A stretch of DNA of 64,000 bases from a virus, in the IMG/VR virus record IMGVR_UViG_3300011113_000640, positions 186,001 through 250,000 of that record; one strand, written 5' to 3'. The translations under genes were made by a program, and so were the position numbers. Shown here piece by piece: positions 50,466 to 58,935 of the stretch. Under the pieces are notes generated by a model that was not told the origin of the DNA, made no database searches, and was given only the letters and a program-made list of their open reading frames with translations. Positions within the stretch are counted from its first letter, which is position 1; the number at the start of each line of letters is the position of its first letter.

Positions 50466-51869
50466 ATGGCATATACAATTAGTCTAACCGATGGCAACGT
50501 GTTTGCTACCATAGCCGACGGCACCATCAACACAGCCAGTTCCATGGTGCTGGTTGGTAGAAACTACGCTGGATACGGACAGTTTTTAGACACTAATTTT
50601 ATACACTTGTTGGAAAATTCCAGCAATACAACAGCACCCGGCGCACCACTTACTGGTCAACTATGGTGGGATTCAGGCAATGGCCTGCTCAAGGTCTACA
50701 ACGGAAGCACATTCAAAACAGTTTCGGCAGCCACGGCCAGCAGTTCAGCTCCCAGCGGTGCCAACAGCGTCGTGGGCGATCTTTGGTATGACACTGTCAA
50801 TGCACAGTTAAATGTCTACACCGGCGCAACTTGGTTGTTGGTAGGTCCACAAAGCACATCAGGACAAGGCACTTCGGGTGCGATCGTTTCCACGGTCACA
50901 GACAATCTCAGTGTGAATCACGTTGTGGTCCAACTCTGGGTCAACAACAGCATTGTGGGCATGATCAGCAAAGATGCCACTTTTGTGCCTGGTACAGCTA
51001 TCGGCGGAGGATGGGGCATACAAGCGGTCAGTCCAGGTATAACCTTGGCCACCACAGTGGGCACACAGACACCATTGTTCAATGGCACAGCCACTGTGGC
51101 TCAAAGTTTGTTGGGATTCAATCCTTCGGCATTCATGCAGACCGGCAACAACACCGGCACCACAGGCACTCTCAGCGTGACCAACAACACTGGTTTGTTT
51201 GTGGGCCTCAACAGCGATTTCCGTGCATTTATTTCGGGCACGCAAGTCAACCTACAGAATCAAACCACCAATGGCAATCTTGTTATTGGTGTATCTAACT
51301 TTGCCAACTCCATACAAGTCAATGGCACAACCGGGGTGGTCACTATTCCAAGCCTGTCATTCTCAGCATTTGGTGACATAACGGTTGGTAATGTTATAAA
51401 TGCCAATGGTAATGGCGTAGGCAACATCGGTAATTCAACAGGCTACTTTAATACTATATTTGCCCAGGCCACTAGTGCCCAGTACGCAGACGTGGCTGAA
51501 AGATTTGCCTCAGACCAAGAATATCCAGCTGGCACTGTGGTGGAACTGGGCGGCACAGCCGAAATTACCAGTAGTAAGCAGGATTTGAGCGATAATGTGT
51601 TTGGAGTCATAAGTACACGTGCAGCCTATCTAATGAACAGTGCAGCAGGAAATGATCAAACTCATCCTCCTGTGGCTATCACAGGCCGTGTGCCAGTTAG
51701 AGTGATTGGCAGTGTTAAAAAGGGAGATAGATTGGTTGGTGCAGGCGGCGGGTTGGCTCGAGCAGCCAAGGCAGGAGAAATTACTGCTTTCAATGTGATT
51801 GGACGAGCATTGCATGACAAATCGGATGATGGACTAGGCTCAATAGAAGCCATTGTAATGATTAAATAG
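50466..51869 (+). CDS. Tail-fibre-like protein with conserved C-terminal domain
   Basis: A 467-residue protein. Residues 1-120 contain LLENSSNTTAPGAPLTGQLW and WDSGNGLLKVYNG, then a second GDLWYDTVNAQLNVYTG unit, short beta repeats typical of phage fibres. The middle (about 130-330) is Asn/Thr/Gly-rich. The C-terminal 130 residues (AQYADVAERFASDQEYPAGT, VVELGGTAEI, RVPVRVIGSVKKGDRLVGAG) form a domain found at the end of many phage tail proteins. It probably lies on a tail fibre or spike and contacts the host or carries other fibres. Two late boxes and a clear ribosome site precede it. Confidence 0.7.
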   Translation: MAYTISLTDGNVFATIADGTINTASSMVLVGRNYAGYGQFLDTNFIHLLENSSNTTAPGAPLTGQLWWDSGNGLLKVYNGSTFKTVSAATASSSAPSGANSVVGDLWYDTVNAQLNVYTGATWLLVGPQSTSGQGTSGAIVSTVTDNLSVNHVVVQLWVNNSIVGMISKDATFVPGTAIGGGWGIQAVSPGITLATTVGTQTPLFNGTATVAQSLLGFNPSAFMQTGNNTGTTGTLSVTNNTGLFVGLNSDFRAFISGTQVNLQNQTTNGNLVIGVSNFANSIQVNGTTGVVTIPSLSFSAFGDITVGNVINANGNGVGNIGNSTGYFNTIFAQATSAQYADVAERFASDQEYPAGTVVELGGTAEITSSKQDLSDNVFGVISTRAAYLMNSAAGNDQTHPPVAITGRVPVRVIGSVKKGDRLVGAGGGLARAAKAGEITAFNVIGRALHDKSDDGLGSIEAIVMIK

Positions 51870-51942
51870 AGGACAAAATCACCCAGCGATCGGCAACGAT
51901 TGCGTTGAGATTGATCAACTAATACAAAGGGAAAAAAGTAAA
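51863..51942 (+). promoter_or_regulatory. Late-type box and structured leader of the 51943 gene
   Basis: TTAAATAG (TAAATA at 51863-51868) overlaps the preceding stop codon. The 73-nt gap holds a 7-bp hairpin with GCAA tetraloop (51886-51892 with 51897-51903, one G-U pair) and a 5-bp hairpin (51904-51908 with 51915-51919). AAGGGA follows before the ATG. Together they look like a structured 5' leader. Confidence 0.4.
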
Positions 51943-52926
51943 ATGACATATTCAGTTGGCGGACTAATAGAAGCAACAGACTATAACGGGTTTGTTAGCA
52001 CCACAGCAAATGCAAATATCAATGCTACCTGGAACAGCACCTATGGCCAAACTGCATTGAGCACTGTCAGCGCCGGCGGGGTAGTAACAGCCACACAATG
52101 GTCCACATTGAACTCGACCATTTCTACCATGGCCAGCCATCAGAATACCACAATTACTAGTAGGACCAACCCAACTGCAGGTAATACCATCACCATATTG
52201 AACAACGTCAACACCGACATTGGCAGTTGCTATACACGACGTTTTTTTGCAGCTGGCAGTGGTGCTCAATTCACAGGTTGGACCGGAACTGCCAGCCAGA
52301 CCAGCAAGGTTGGAGACACCAATACCAACTGGACAATCACGTTCACAGACACCATTACCTTTGCCAACGCCACGGCCTGTACCAACTTTTTTGGCGCCGG
52401 TGGCTTGATCAAGACTGAATTCAGCAAGACCAGCACCGGTGAAGATGCCGATCCAGAGTGGAACAACCTGGTCAATTCCATCTGCGGAGACGTGTATTTT
52501 TCTTCTGATGCATCCAGCAAGACCATAGCAGGCACGTCATACACAGGAACCACGGTCATTGGTGGCTCAGGAACACCATCCACTTTGGCCACTGGCACAG
52601 GATTCAATCAACTGTCTACCGGCGTGCCGGTAACCATCTACAAACAGTTTGATACGGCTTATACCTATACCACCAACTATGTTGAAGTCATTGTTACCAA
52701 AACTTCAGCCACAGTGTTGACCTTTACCACAAACTGGTTCTCGGCGGCACGAAGCACATCTGGAAGCAGCCGAAGCATTTCAGGCGGTACAGCCACAACA
52801 GGCATCACGTTTGGAACAGCTCCTACCACGGTGGTTACATATTTCCCACCATCAACATCTTTCTTGACCAACACCTGGGGTGCACCCACAGTGGCCAGCA
52901 CAGTCAGCGCAACACCTTACAGTTAA
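51943..52926 (+). CDS. Putative tail or fibre structural protein
   Basis: A 327-residue Thr/Ser/Asn-rich protein with few charged residues, as in fibre or spike proteins. It starts TYSVGGLIEATDYNGFVSTT, which resembles the opening of virion proteins in marine phages. Later stretches such as TITFTDTITFANATACTNFF, FFGAGGLIKTEFSKT and ITFGTAPTTVVTYFPPSTSF suggest repeated beta strands. It has no recognisable enzyme motif. It is the last gene of the plus-strand tail operon, ahead of a strong terminator, and has its own structured leader. Its partner is probably the preceding tail-fibre-like protein. Confidence 0.6.
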   Translation: MTYSVGGLIEATDYNGFVSTTANANINATWNSTYGQTALSTVSAGGVVTATQWSTLNSTISTMASHQNTTITSRTNPTAGNTITILNNVNTDIGSCYTRRFFAAGSGAQFTGWTGTASQTSKVGDTNTNWTITFTDTITFANATACTNFFGAGGLIKTEFSKTSTGEDADPEWNNLVNSICGDVYFSSDASSKTIAGTSYTGTTVIGGSGTPSTLATGTGFNQLSTGVPVTIYKQFDTAYTYTTNYVEVIVTKTSATVLTFTTNWFSAARSTSGSSRSISGGTATTGITFGTAPTTVVTYFPPSTSFLTNTWGAPTVASTVSATPYS

Positions 52927-52945
52927 AGCAATCCAATTTGCTCAA

Positions 52946-52965
52946 AAAGGGGCTTCGGCCCCTTT
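52946..52965 (+). terminator. Rho-independent terminator after the tail operon
   Basis: An 8-bp stem (52946-52953 with 52958-52965) is closed by a stable TTCG tetraloop. A TTTTT run follows at 52977-52981. It ends the late tail operon 20 nt after the last stop codon and separates it from the radical SAM/glycosyltransferase operon. Confidence 0.85.
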
Positions 52966-52991
52966 ACCTTATCTAGTTTTTGCTGTATAAT
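52963..52991 (+). promoter_or_regulatory. Sigma70-type promoter of the right-hand operon
   Basis: TTTACC (52963-52968) and a perfect TATAAT (52986-52991) are 17 bp apart. The expected start site is at or next to the ATG at 52998, giving a leaderless message. A host-type promoter here, in place of a NATAAATA box, suggests early expression of the downstream operon. Confidence 0.55.
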
Positions 52992-52997
52992 ATCTAC

Positions 52998-53300
52998 ATG
53001 GATACCAACGAACTCATCTCCCACAGCCGCGCCCGTTTCGATCATCACCAAGCACGCCAGGTATTGAAAGAAAAATATCAAGCTAAATTTGTTTTTGCCC
53101 ATGCTGGCGGCATGTGGCAAGCTGGCCCAGAATTATTGACCTTGTTGAAATGTTGTTCAGGCCCAGTGGTCATTTTGGACCTGTATGAAACACCTGTGCA
53201 AGTCAACGCCGAAGAATTTTATGAACAAGTTTTACAACGCTGGCAAGAACAACTCAATGCCTGGTTGGTAGAATATCAGGAAATGAACAAAAATAGATGA
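52998..53300 (+). CDS. Small conserved phage protein, first gene of the right-hand operon
   Basis: A 100-residue protein starting MDTNELISHSRARFDHHQAR, with FAHAGGMWQAGPELLTLL and IVLDLYETPVQVN-type sequence (here VVILDLYETPVQVNAEEF) and a C-terminal RWQEQLNAWLVEYQE. Homologous small proteins occur in many T4-like phages without known function. The start at 52998 is preferred to an upstream TTG because the -10 hexamer lies inside that extension. The stop overlaps the next gene (ATGA). Confidence 0.7.
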   Translation: MDTNELISHSRARFDHHQARQVLKEKYQAKFVFAHAGGMWQAGPELLTLLKCCSGPVVILDLYETPVQVNAEEFYEQVLQRWQEQLNAWLVEYQEMNKNR

Positions 53301-54103
53301 CACGCGGTGTACTGATTTTTGCTTTCAACAACGAGCATGTGGACTATTTGAGCATGGCCGCTTGGTCAGCTCAACGAATTCACCGACACCTTGATTTACC
53401 TGTGTGTGTAGTAACCGACAGGACCGACGCCTGTGACAACAAACATTTTGATCGAGTAGTGCTAGTAGATCTGCCCAGCTCGGGCCGTCCACGCTATTTC
53501 AAAGACTACAAAAAAGTAGCAGTGTGGCACAACACCAATCGAGCCAATGCTTATGAATTGTCACCCTGGGACCATACTTTGGTCTTGGATGCGGACTATG
53601 TGGTGGCCTCCGATCAATTGGCCTGTTTGTTTGATGTTGACCAAGATTTTCTAGCCCATCGATGGGCGCATGATGTGTCCGGTCAAGGGGCATTCTACGA
53701 CAACAACTGGTTTGGCATGTATCGCATGCCCATGAGCTGGGCCACGGTCATGTGTTTCCAACGCAGTAAAAAAGCTCAATTCATATTTGACACCATGCAA
53801 ATGATACGCGACAACTGGGATCATTACCGACATCTTTATCACATTGGGGAAAACAGCTATCGCAACGATTACTCAATGAGCATAGCTCAAAATCTAGTGG
53901 ATGGACACACGCTGTCATCGCCACACATACCCTGGAGTCTGGTCACAGTTACTCCAGAAACCAAGCTGGAACAAGTTGATCAAGATACATACAAAATCAC
54001 CTATGAAACCGCAGAATCAAAAATCAAATGGATGTATTTGAAACAAGATTTCCATGCCATGGGCAAACAGGCCTTGGAGACCATAATTGCCGGTAACAGC
54101 TGA
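53297..54103 (+). CDS. Glycosyltransferase-like protein (GT-A type), copy 1
   Basis: A 268-residue protein with a Rossmann-like N terminus (GVLIFAFNNEHVDYLSMAAW, LPVCVVTD) and a central TLVLDADYVV near residue 95 that fits the DxD metal/nucleotide-sugar motif. It continues with FDVDQDFLAHRWAHDV, then DNNWFGMYRMPMSWATVMCF. The overall order fits small GT-A glycosyltransferases. The sugar and acceptor are unknown. It overlaps its upstream neighbour (ATGA) and the next gene by 17 nt. With the next two glycosyltransferase-like proteins it forms the front part of the radical SAM operon. Confidence 0.6.
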   Translation: MTRGVLIFAFNNEHVDYLSMAAWSAQRIHRHLDLPVCVVTDRTDACDNKHFDRVVLVDLPSSGRPRYFKDYKKVAVWHNTNRANAYELSPWDHTLVLDADYVVASDQLACLFDVDQDFLAHRWAHDVSGQGAFYDNNWFGMYRMPMSWATVMCFQRSKKAQFIFDTMQMIRDNWDHYRHLYHIGENSYRNDYSMSIAQNLVDGHTLSSPHIPWSLVTVTPETKLEQVDQDTYKITYETAESKIKWMYLKQDFHAMGKQALETIIAGNS

Positions 54104-54827
54104 ACGCGGCTATGTCATACCGGCCATAAATTCAGGCCAGGTTGATTTTGTGGCCTGTGCCGAACAGTTAGCAGACAGTCTACGCCAATATCACCCCGAC
54201 GCCAACATAACCATACTCACAAAAGAAATGTTGCCATACGGTGATCAGGGTGGTTGGGCCAATGATTGGCAGTGTTTTCAAGCCAGCCCTTACCGACAGA
54301 CCATCAAACTGGAAGCCGACATGTTGGTAACCAGTCCTGTTGATCATTGGTGGACCTTGTTTGAAAACCGCGATGTTGTGATCAGTCAAGGTTGCAGAAA
54401 TTTTTACAACGAATCTGCCACATCAAGAAAATACCGACAGTTGTTTGACAACAACCAACTGCCCGATGTTTACAATGCTATAACCTACTGGCGTCTCAGT
54501 GCTACAGCGCAAGAATTTTTTTCGCGGGTGCGAGAGATATTTGAAAACTGGGAACGATTCAAATGTCTTTTAAAATTCCCCGATGAAGCGCCCAGCACTG
54601 ATGTGGTCTATGCCATGGTAGCAGTGATCATGGGACCAGAACGAGTGATGTTGCCGCAAGGACTAGGGCCGTCGATAACGCACATGAAACAGTCAATCAT
54701 TCCTACGCAAACATCTGACTGGACCAAAGAACTGGTCTGGGAAAATACAGATCCAGGCTTGCGTGTACAGACTGTGGCACAGTCGGGATTGTTTCACTAT
54801 CACATCAAAGATTGGAGAGCAACATGA
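54087..54827 (+). CDS. Glycosyltransferase-like protein (GT-A type), copy 2
   Basis: A 246-residue protein. The start is a TTG at 54087 with GGAG (54076-54079) 7 nt upstream, inside the preceding gene; no good ATG lies nearby. The N terminus (GYVIPAINSGQVDFVACAEQ, ANITILTKEM) and YRQTIKLEADMLVTSPVDHW (E-A-D at the metal-motif position) follow the GT-A pattern of its neighbour. A C-terminal GPSITHMKQ/LFHYHIKDW segment supplies the usual late His. It is probably a sugar transferase, with unknown donor. The stop overlaps the next ATG. Confidence 0.55.
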   Translation: MPVTAERGYVIPAINSGQVDFVACAEQLADSLRQYHPDANITILTKEMLPYGDQGGWANDWQCFQASPYRQTIKLEADMLVTSPVDHWWTLFENRDVVISQGCRNFYNESATSRKYRQLFDNNQLPDVYNAITYWRLSATAQEFFSRVREIFENWERFKCLLKFPDEAPSTDVVYAMVAVIMGPERVMLPQGLGPSITHMKQSIIPTQTSDWTKELVWENTDPGLRVQTVAQSGLFHYHIKDWRAT

Positions 54828-55096
54828 GTGATGATTCGCAACGTATCAAACACAGCCGACGCATCAGCAGAACACGTGATGCAGAATTGCGCCAGGTCAG
54901 AATAGCCCGGGCCCATGGTATCACTGTAAAAGAATATCATAGATATGCCAAACATCACGCCATGAACTGTGGCCGTCCAAATTGTTTGCTTTGCACAAAT
55001 CCCCGTCGCACCTGGAAAGAAAAAACCATACAGGAAAAAAGTTTCGAGGGGCAGATACGTGCCGATCAGAGAAAACCCGACGACCATGATGACTGA
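54824..55096 (+). CDS. Small basic protein with Cys/His cluster
   Basis: A 90-residue protein: a basic N-terminal half (KHSRRISRTRDAELRQVRIA), then KHHAMNCGRPNCLLCTNPRR, which has His and three Cys (H..C(4)C(2)C) suited to bind one zinc, then a polar tail. The start overlaps the previous stop (ATGA) and GGAGAG lies just upstream. A nucleic-acid or protein-binding adaptor is plausible. Similar small proteins occur in T4-like phages without assigned role. It overlaps the next gene by 11 nt. Confidence 0.65.
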   Translation: MSDDSQRIKHSRRISRTRDAELRQVRIARAHGITVKEYHRYAKHHAMNCGRPNCLLCTNPRRTWKEKTIQEKSFEGQIRADQRKPDDHDD

Positions 55097-55442
55097 ACAA
55101 GAGTTTTTAGAGATATGGCTTAGTCAAACCGTTACTCAAGTTGAAATTGAATATCGACTCTACTATGATGCGCAAGGATGGCCCTTATTTTACAGCACCG
55201 AACAGGTAGAAGGTAATTACATTGTTGTTGACCGACAAACATACCTAGACAGCCCCAAGCACATTCGAATTGTCGAAGGTAAAATCAAACGCATCAAAGT
55301 TTTATTTGGAAAAAAATTAGTACCTGCGGAACAGGGACAATCCTGTGATTCAGCAGATGTGTGTGTGATAGTCGCAGATCAGTTGTCCAGTAAAAAATGG
55401 GCCATAAAACACGAGGAACCCGAGGAAGATGAAGCAAGTTGA
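55086..55442 (+). CDS. Unknown small protein in the radical SAM operon
   Basis: A 118-residue protein starting MMTEQEFLEIWLSQT (a second ATG at 55089 is equally possible). It has a beta-rich centre (EIEYRLYYDAQGWPLFYSTE, YIVVDRQTYL) and an acidic end (EEPEEDEAS). I do not recognise a family. It overlaps both neighbours (11 nt upstream and 14 nt downstream), so it is translated with the operon. It could be a chaperone or substrate-recognition partner for the flanking enzymes, but that is only position-based. Confidence 0.55.
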   Translation: MMTEQEFLEIWLSQTVTQVEIEYRLYYDAQGWPLFYSTEQVEGNYIVVDRQTYLDSPKHIRIVEGKIKRIKVLFGKKLVPAEQGQSCDSADVCVIVADQLSSKKWAIKHEEPEEDEAS

Positions 55443-56358
55443 CATAGCAGATTTAGATTGCATATATTTGACCTATGATGAGCCACAGAAAGAGGAATTC
55501 TGGGTGCGAATCAAGAACATGATTCCCTGGGCCAAACGAGTAGATGGAGTCCAAGGAAGTGACGCTGCACACAAAGCAGCCGGCGAGGCCAGCGACACTG
55601 AACGTTTCATATTGATCGATGGCGACAACATACCCAATGAACGTTTTTTTAACCTGACCTTGGAATTGCCAGATGGCGAATGGGAAAATGCTGTATTCCG
55701 CTGGCGGGCGAGAAATCATGTCAATGGCCTTATGTATGGCAATGGTGGAATCAGTTCGTGGACTAGAACTCATGTGCGTAACATGCGCACCCACGAAGCT
55801 TCCGAAGGAGCCACCGAAACCGAAGTAGAATTTTGTTTTCATCCACTATATTGGCCCATGCACGATTGTTACAGTACAACATATCCCAATGGCAGTGCCT
55901 TCCATGCCTGGCGTGCTGGATTCCGTGAAGGTGTCAAGATGTGCTTGAATTATGGAGCCAGACCCACAGTGTCTGCTTTCCGTGAGCGAGTGCATCAACG
56001 CAATCTTGATCACTTGACCATATGGCACAATGTGGGTCGTGATGTAGAACATGGAATCTGGGCCATAGCCGGCAGCAGGATGGGCACTTACATGACCATG
56101 ATCACGCCGCAGTGGGATCATCGCATGGTGCAAGACTTCGCAGAATTACAAAAACTTTGGGACACAGTCAAAGATTCGAACCCAGAAATCGTATGTGGTC
56201 GTGTGGCCGAAGATCTTGCTACACAGTTGAATCTGCCCATGACGGTAATGCAGGCTCCAGAAAGTGTTTTTTTCAAACAACACTATAGGTCAAACTGGCA
56301 CAATCAAGGTGTCATGGTTAGAGAAATGGATGTGATTCGGAGGCAAGAAGGGTGGTAA
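55429..56358 (+). CDS. Glycosyltransferase-like protein, copy 3
   Basis: A 309-residue protein. The N terminus has DCIYLTYDEPQKEEFWVRIK, NMIPWAKRVDGVQGSDAAHK, then FILIDGDNIPNERFFNL, where DGD is the likely metal motif of a GT-A fold. RWRARNHVNGLMYGNGGISS and HPLYWPMHDCYSTTYPNG follow as likely acceptor-side loops. This set of blocks occurs in glycosyltransferase-like proteins of marine phages. It is the third of three in a row and ends in the GTG start of the first radical SAM gene, so the two enzymes are made together. Confidence 0.6.
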   Translation: MKQVDIADLDCIYLTYDEPQKEEFWVRIKNMIPWAKRVDGVQGSDAAHKAAGEASDTERFILIDGDNIPNERFFNLTLELPDGEWENAVFRWRARNHVNGLMYGNGGISSWTRTHVRNMRTHEASEGATETEVEFCFHPLYWPMHDCYSTTYPNGSAFHAWRAGFREGVKMCLNYGARPTVSAFRERVHQRNLDHLTIWHNVGRDVEHGIWAIAGSRMGTYMTMITPQWDHRMVQDFAELQKLWDTVKDSNPEIVCGRVAEDLATQLNLPMTVMQAPESVFFKQHYRSNWHNQGVMVREMDVIRRQEGW

Positions 56359-57770
56359 ACAACAAAGGTGACGAAGTTACCAAAGAGTTTAAAAGTGTTT
56401 TTTTAAACAGCGCAGAACAAATGCAACAGGCTCTAGGCAAAGGTTTGTGCCTGGCCAAGTGGAAACAGGTCAGCCTGCACTTACCCACAGGATTAAATAA
56501 CAGTTGCTATCATCCACCCTTGCACGAAATACCCGCTGAATTATTGGCAGATAATCCCAGCGCCTTACACAATACTCCATACAAAAAACAACAAAGAAAG
56601 ATCATGCTCAAGCATGAAAGACCCACGGAATGTGGATACTGCTGGGCCATGGAGGATAATGGCAAACTCAGCGATCGTCATTATAGATCAGGCGAGCCTT
56701 GGGCCGCTAAAGATTTTGATAGTATTATAAATTCAACCGGAGATGAGGATGTTGTACCTAGTTATGTTGAAGTTAACTTTAATCACGCTTGTAATTTGGC
56801 ATGTAGCTACTGTAGTCCTCAATTTAGTTCAACCTGGCAACAAGAAATGGATCAGCATGGCGCTTATCCTACTAGCACTAGACACAACGATCCTAGTCAT
56901 TTTGTTGGCCGCAACCGTCCTATCCCCGTTAGAGAAGATAATCCTTATGTAGATGCCTTCTGGTCTTGGTGGCCCGCACTGTATCCAGAACTCAAACATT
57001 TCCGCATGACCGGCGGCGAGCCTATGTTGGACAAAAATACCTATCGTGTGTTTGATTATGTGTTGGCCAATCCCAAACCAGACTTACATTTAAATGTAAC
57101 CAGTAACTTCAGCGTGGATGAGAAGTCGTGGCAGAAGTATTTAGGCTATGTCAAAGAGCTATGTGAAGGCGAACGGATCGAACACTTCATGCAGTACATT
57201 AGTCTCGATAGCTTTGGACCTCAAGCCGAATACATCAGACACGGCTTGGATTTTGATTTGCTGTGGGATCGTGTGAATCAATTCTTGACAGAGATCCCGG
57301 GCCGTAACAGCGTAACATTTATTGTGACCATGAACAATTTAAGTGTCACAGGCTTACCACATTTGTTTGCTGGCATACTGGGACTTAGAAAGATCTATTC
57401 AACAACCTATCAACGAGTATGGTTTGACACACCAGTGCTACGTCAACCCACCTGGCAAAGTCTGCAACTGTTGCCAGAAAGCTATGTGGAGCAACTGGAA
57501 CATCTCTGGGCCTGGATGATACGACAGATCGAAACTGAATCAACCCGCTTCCAAGGATTCAAAGACTATGAGATAGCACGCCTGGATCGTGACATAGCCT
57601 GGATGCGCGACGGACAGAAACTAGATTCTGCATACGTCAAACAAAACAAGGCAGATTTTTATAAATTCTTTGCCGAGCATGATCGCCGTCGTGGCACTGA
57701 CTTTCTACGGACTTTTCCTGAAATGAAGACCTGGTGGGCAGAATGTGAGTATCATGCTAGGCAATCGTAA
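56352..57770 (+). CDS. Radical SAM protein with N-terminal Cys-rich (twitch-like) region, copy 1
   Basis: A 472-residue protein. The GTG start at 56352 is backed by GGAGG (56339-56343) 8 nt upstream. Residues 1-135 hold a Cys/His-rich domain: NSCYHPPLHEIP, ALHNTPYKKQQRKIML, RPTECGYCWAMED. The radical SAM motif CNLACSYC is at C147/C151/C154 and FRMTGGEPMLD follows. The order, auxiliary cluster first and radical SAM barrel second, is that of proteins annotated as twitch domain-containing radical SAM proteins. The closest relative here is the gene at 58932. The substrate is unknown. It overlaps the glycosyltransferase-like gene before it and the TEK-motif gene after it. Confidence 0.88.
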   Translation: MVNNKGDEVTKEFKSVFLNSAEQMQQALGKGLCLAKWKQVSLHLPTGLNNSCYHPPLHEIPAELLADNPSALHNTPYKKQQRKIMLKHERPTECGYCWAMEDNGKLSDRHYRSGEPWAAKDFDSIINSTGDEDVVPSYVEVNFNHACNLACSYCSPQFSSTWQQEMDQHGAYPTSTRHNDPSHFVGRNRPIPVREDNPYVDAFWSWWPALYPELKHFRMTGGEPMLDKNTYRVFDYVLANPKPDLHLNVTSNFSVDEKSWQKYLGYVKELCEGERIEHFMQYISLDSFGPQAEYIRHGLDFDLLWDRVNQFLTEIPGRNSVTFIVTMNNLSVTGLPHLFAGILGLRKIYSTTYQRVWFDTPVLRQPTWQSLQLLPESYVEQLEHLWAWMIRQIETESTRFQGFKDYEIARLDRDIAWMRDGQKLDSAYVKQNKADFYKFFAEHDRRRGTDFLRTFPEMKTWWAECEYHARQS

Positions 57771-58935
57771 ATTAATCATAGACGATCACTCCGAGGTTTA
57801 TAGAGAACTGTGGCCTTGGGCCGACGGCGAGTTTTGGGATATCACCCAACACCAGATTGTTCCAGGTGCAGTTTACATATTTTGTAGAGAGCATGTCAAC
57901 AAATACAATTATGAAATACAACAGCTGGCTCGCAGTGACCAGGTAACTGTGGTCATAGAAAATGCTGCCGAAGGTTCCGAAACTCTGGTAACCTGGTGTT
58001 TTATCAAAGGGTTAGTGCCACTGATTGAACAAGGCAAGATCCTGCTCATAGGCGGCGGGGACATGGATCCTGACAAGTGGCCCTACATGAGCTACGAATA
58101 TTTCCTGCCAAAGATCTTTGATTTTGATGAAAATGTCGAAGCCGGCGCCAGGCTAGATAAATATTTCAGTCAAACAGTTAAACCTTATAAATTTTTGTTT
58201 TTGAATGGCCGACTGCGAGCACATAGGAAATATCTACAGGAAAGATTCCGGACCACTGGCGTTTTAGAACAAAGCCTGTGGACCAACCTTGACACAGATC
58301 TTGCCTTGATCAAAAGCGTACCACAACAACGTTGGCAAAATTTCAACAATCTCAAATCCGTAAAATTGGAATATTTGCACAATGGCGTTGACATGATAGA
58401 AGCGCCAACATCCTTGAAACTGCTATCCGAGTCCTATGAGGCACCCAGATTCAGGACCAATCTTGACAAGATACCCAGTGGTGGAAATGTCAAACGCAAC
58501 TTGTTTGACAATGCCTGGGGAGATGCCACAGTAGATGGTAACGCCTACAGAGACACCTATTTCAGCCTGGTCACCGAGACAGTGTTTAACTATCCCTACA
58601 GTTTTAGGACAGAAAAGATCTGGAAACCCATGGCTGTAGGGCATCCTTGGATAGCAGTGGCTAACACAGGTTTCTATAGAGATCTACACCACATGGGATT
58701 CAAAACATTTGCACATGTCTTAGATGAATCATTTGACTCAATCGCAGACAACCAATCGCGTATTGAAAGAATAGCACAGGTCGTGGAAGACTTATGTCGC
58801 CAAGATCTTGCAAGTTTCTATCAAGAATGCTATAATGTATGTAAATACAATCAACAGCATTATGCGGAATACAGACACCGTGTTCCGCAAGAACTTCCGC
58901 AACAGTTCCAACGATTTATAGAAAAATATCAATGA
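57745..58935 (+). CDS. TEK-motif protein, glycosyltransferase-like (copy 2)
   Basis: A 396-residue paralogue of the 18099-19256 product. The shared C-terminal blocks are VTETVFNYPYSFRTEKIWKP, a P-W-I-A-V strand, and MGFKTFAHVLDESFDS followed by R. The N-terminal half differs but both have a FLFLNGRLRAHRKYLQERF or equivalent turn (here near residue 155; AFLCMNGEARSHRMYTL in copy 1). The xTEK region recalls GT10-type fucosyltransferases. GTG (57745) and ATG (57754) are alternative starts. It is sandwiched between two radical SAM genes and overlaps both, repeating the pairing seen on the left side. Confidence 0.55.
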   Translation: MSIMLGNRKLIIDDHSEVYRELWPWADGEFWDITQHQIVPGAVYIFCREHVNKYNYEIQQLARSDQVTVVIENAAEGSETLVTWCFIKGLVPLIEQGKILLIGGGDMDPDKWPYMSYEYFLPKIFDFDENVEAGARLDKYFSQTVKPYKFLFLNGRLRAHRKYLQERFRTTGVLEQSLWTNLDTDLALIKSVPQQRWQNFNNLKSVKLEYLHNGVDMIEAPTSLKLLSESYEAPRFRTNLDKIPSGGNVKRNLFDNAWGDATVDGNAYRDTYFSLVTETVFNYPYSFRTEKIWKPMAVGHPWIAVANTGFYRDLHHMGFKTFAHVLDESFDSIADNQSRIERIAQVVEDLCRQDLASFYQECYNVCKYNQQHYAEYRHRVPQELPQQFQRFIEKYQ

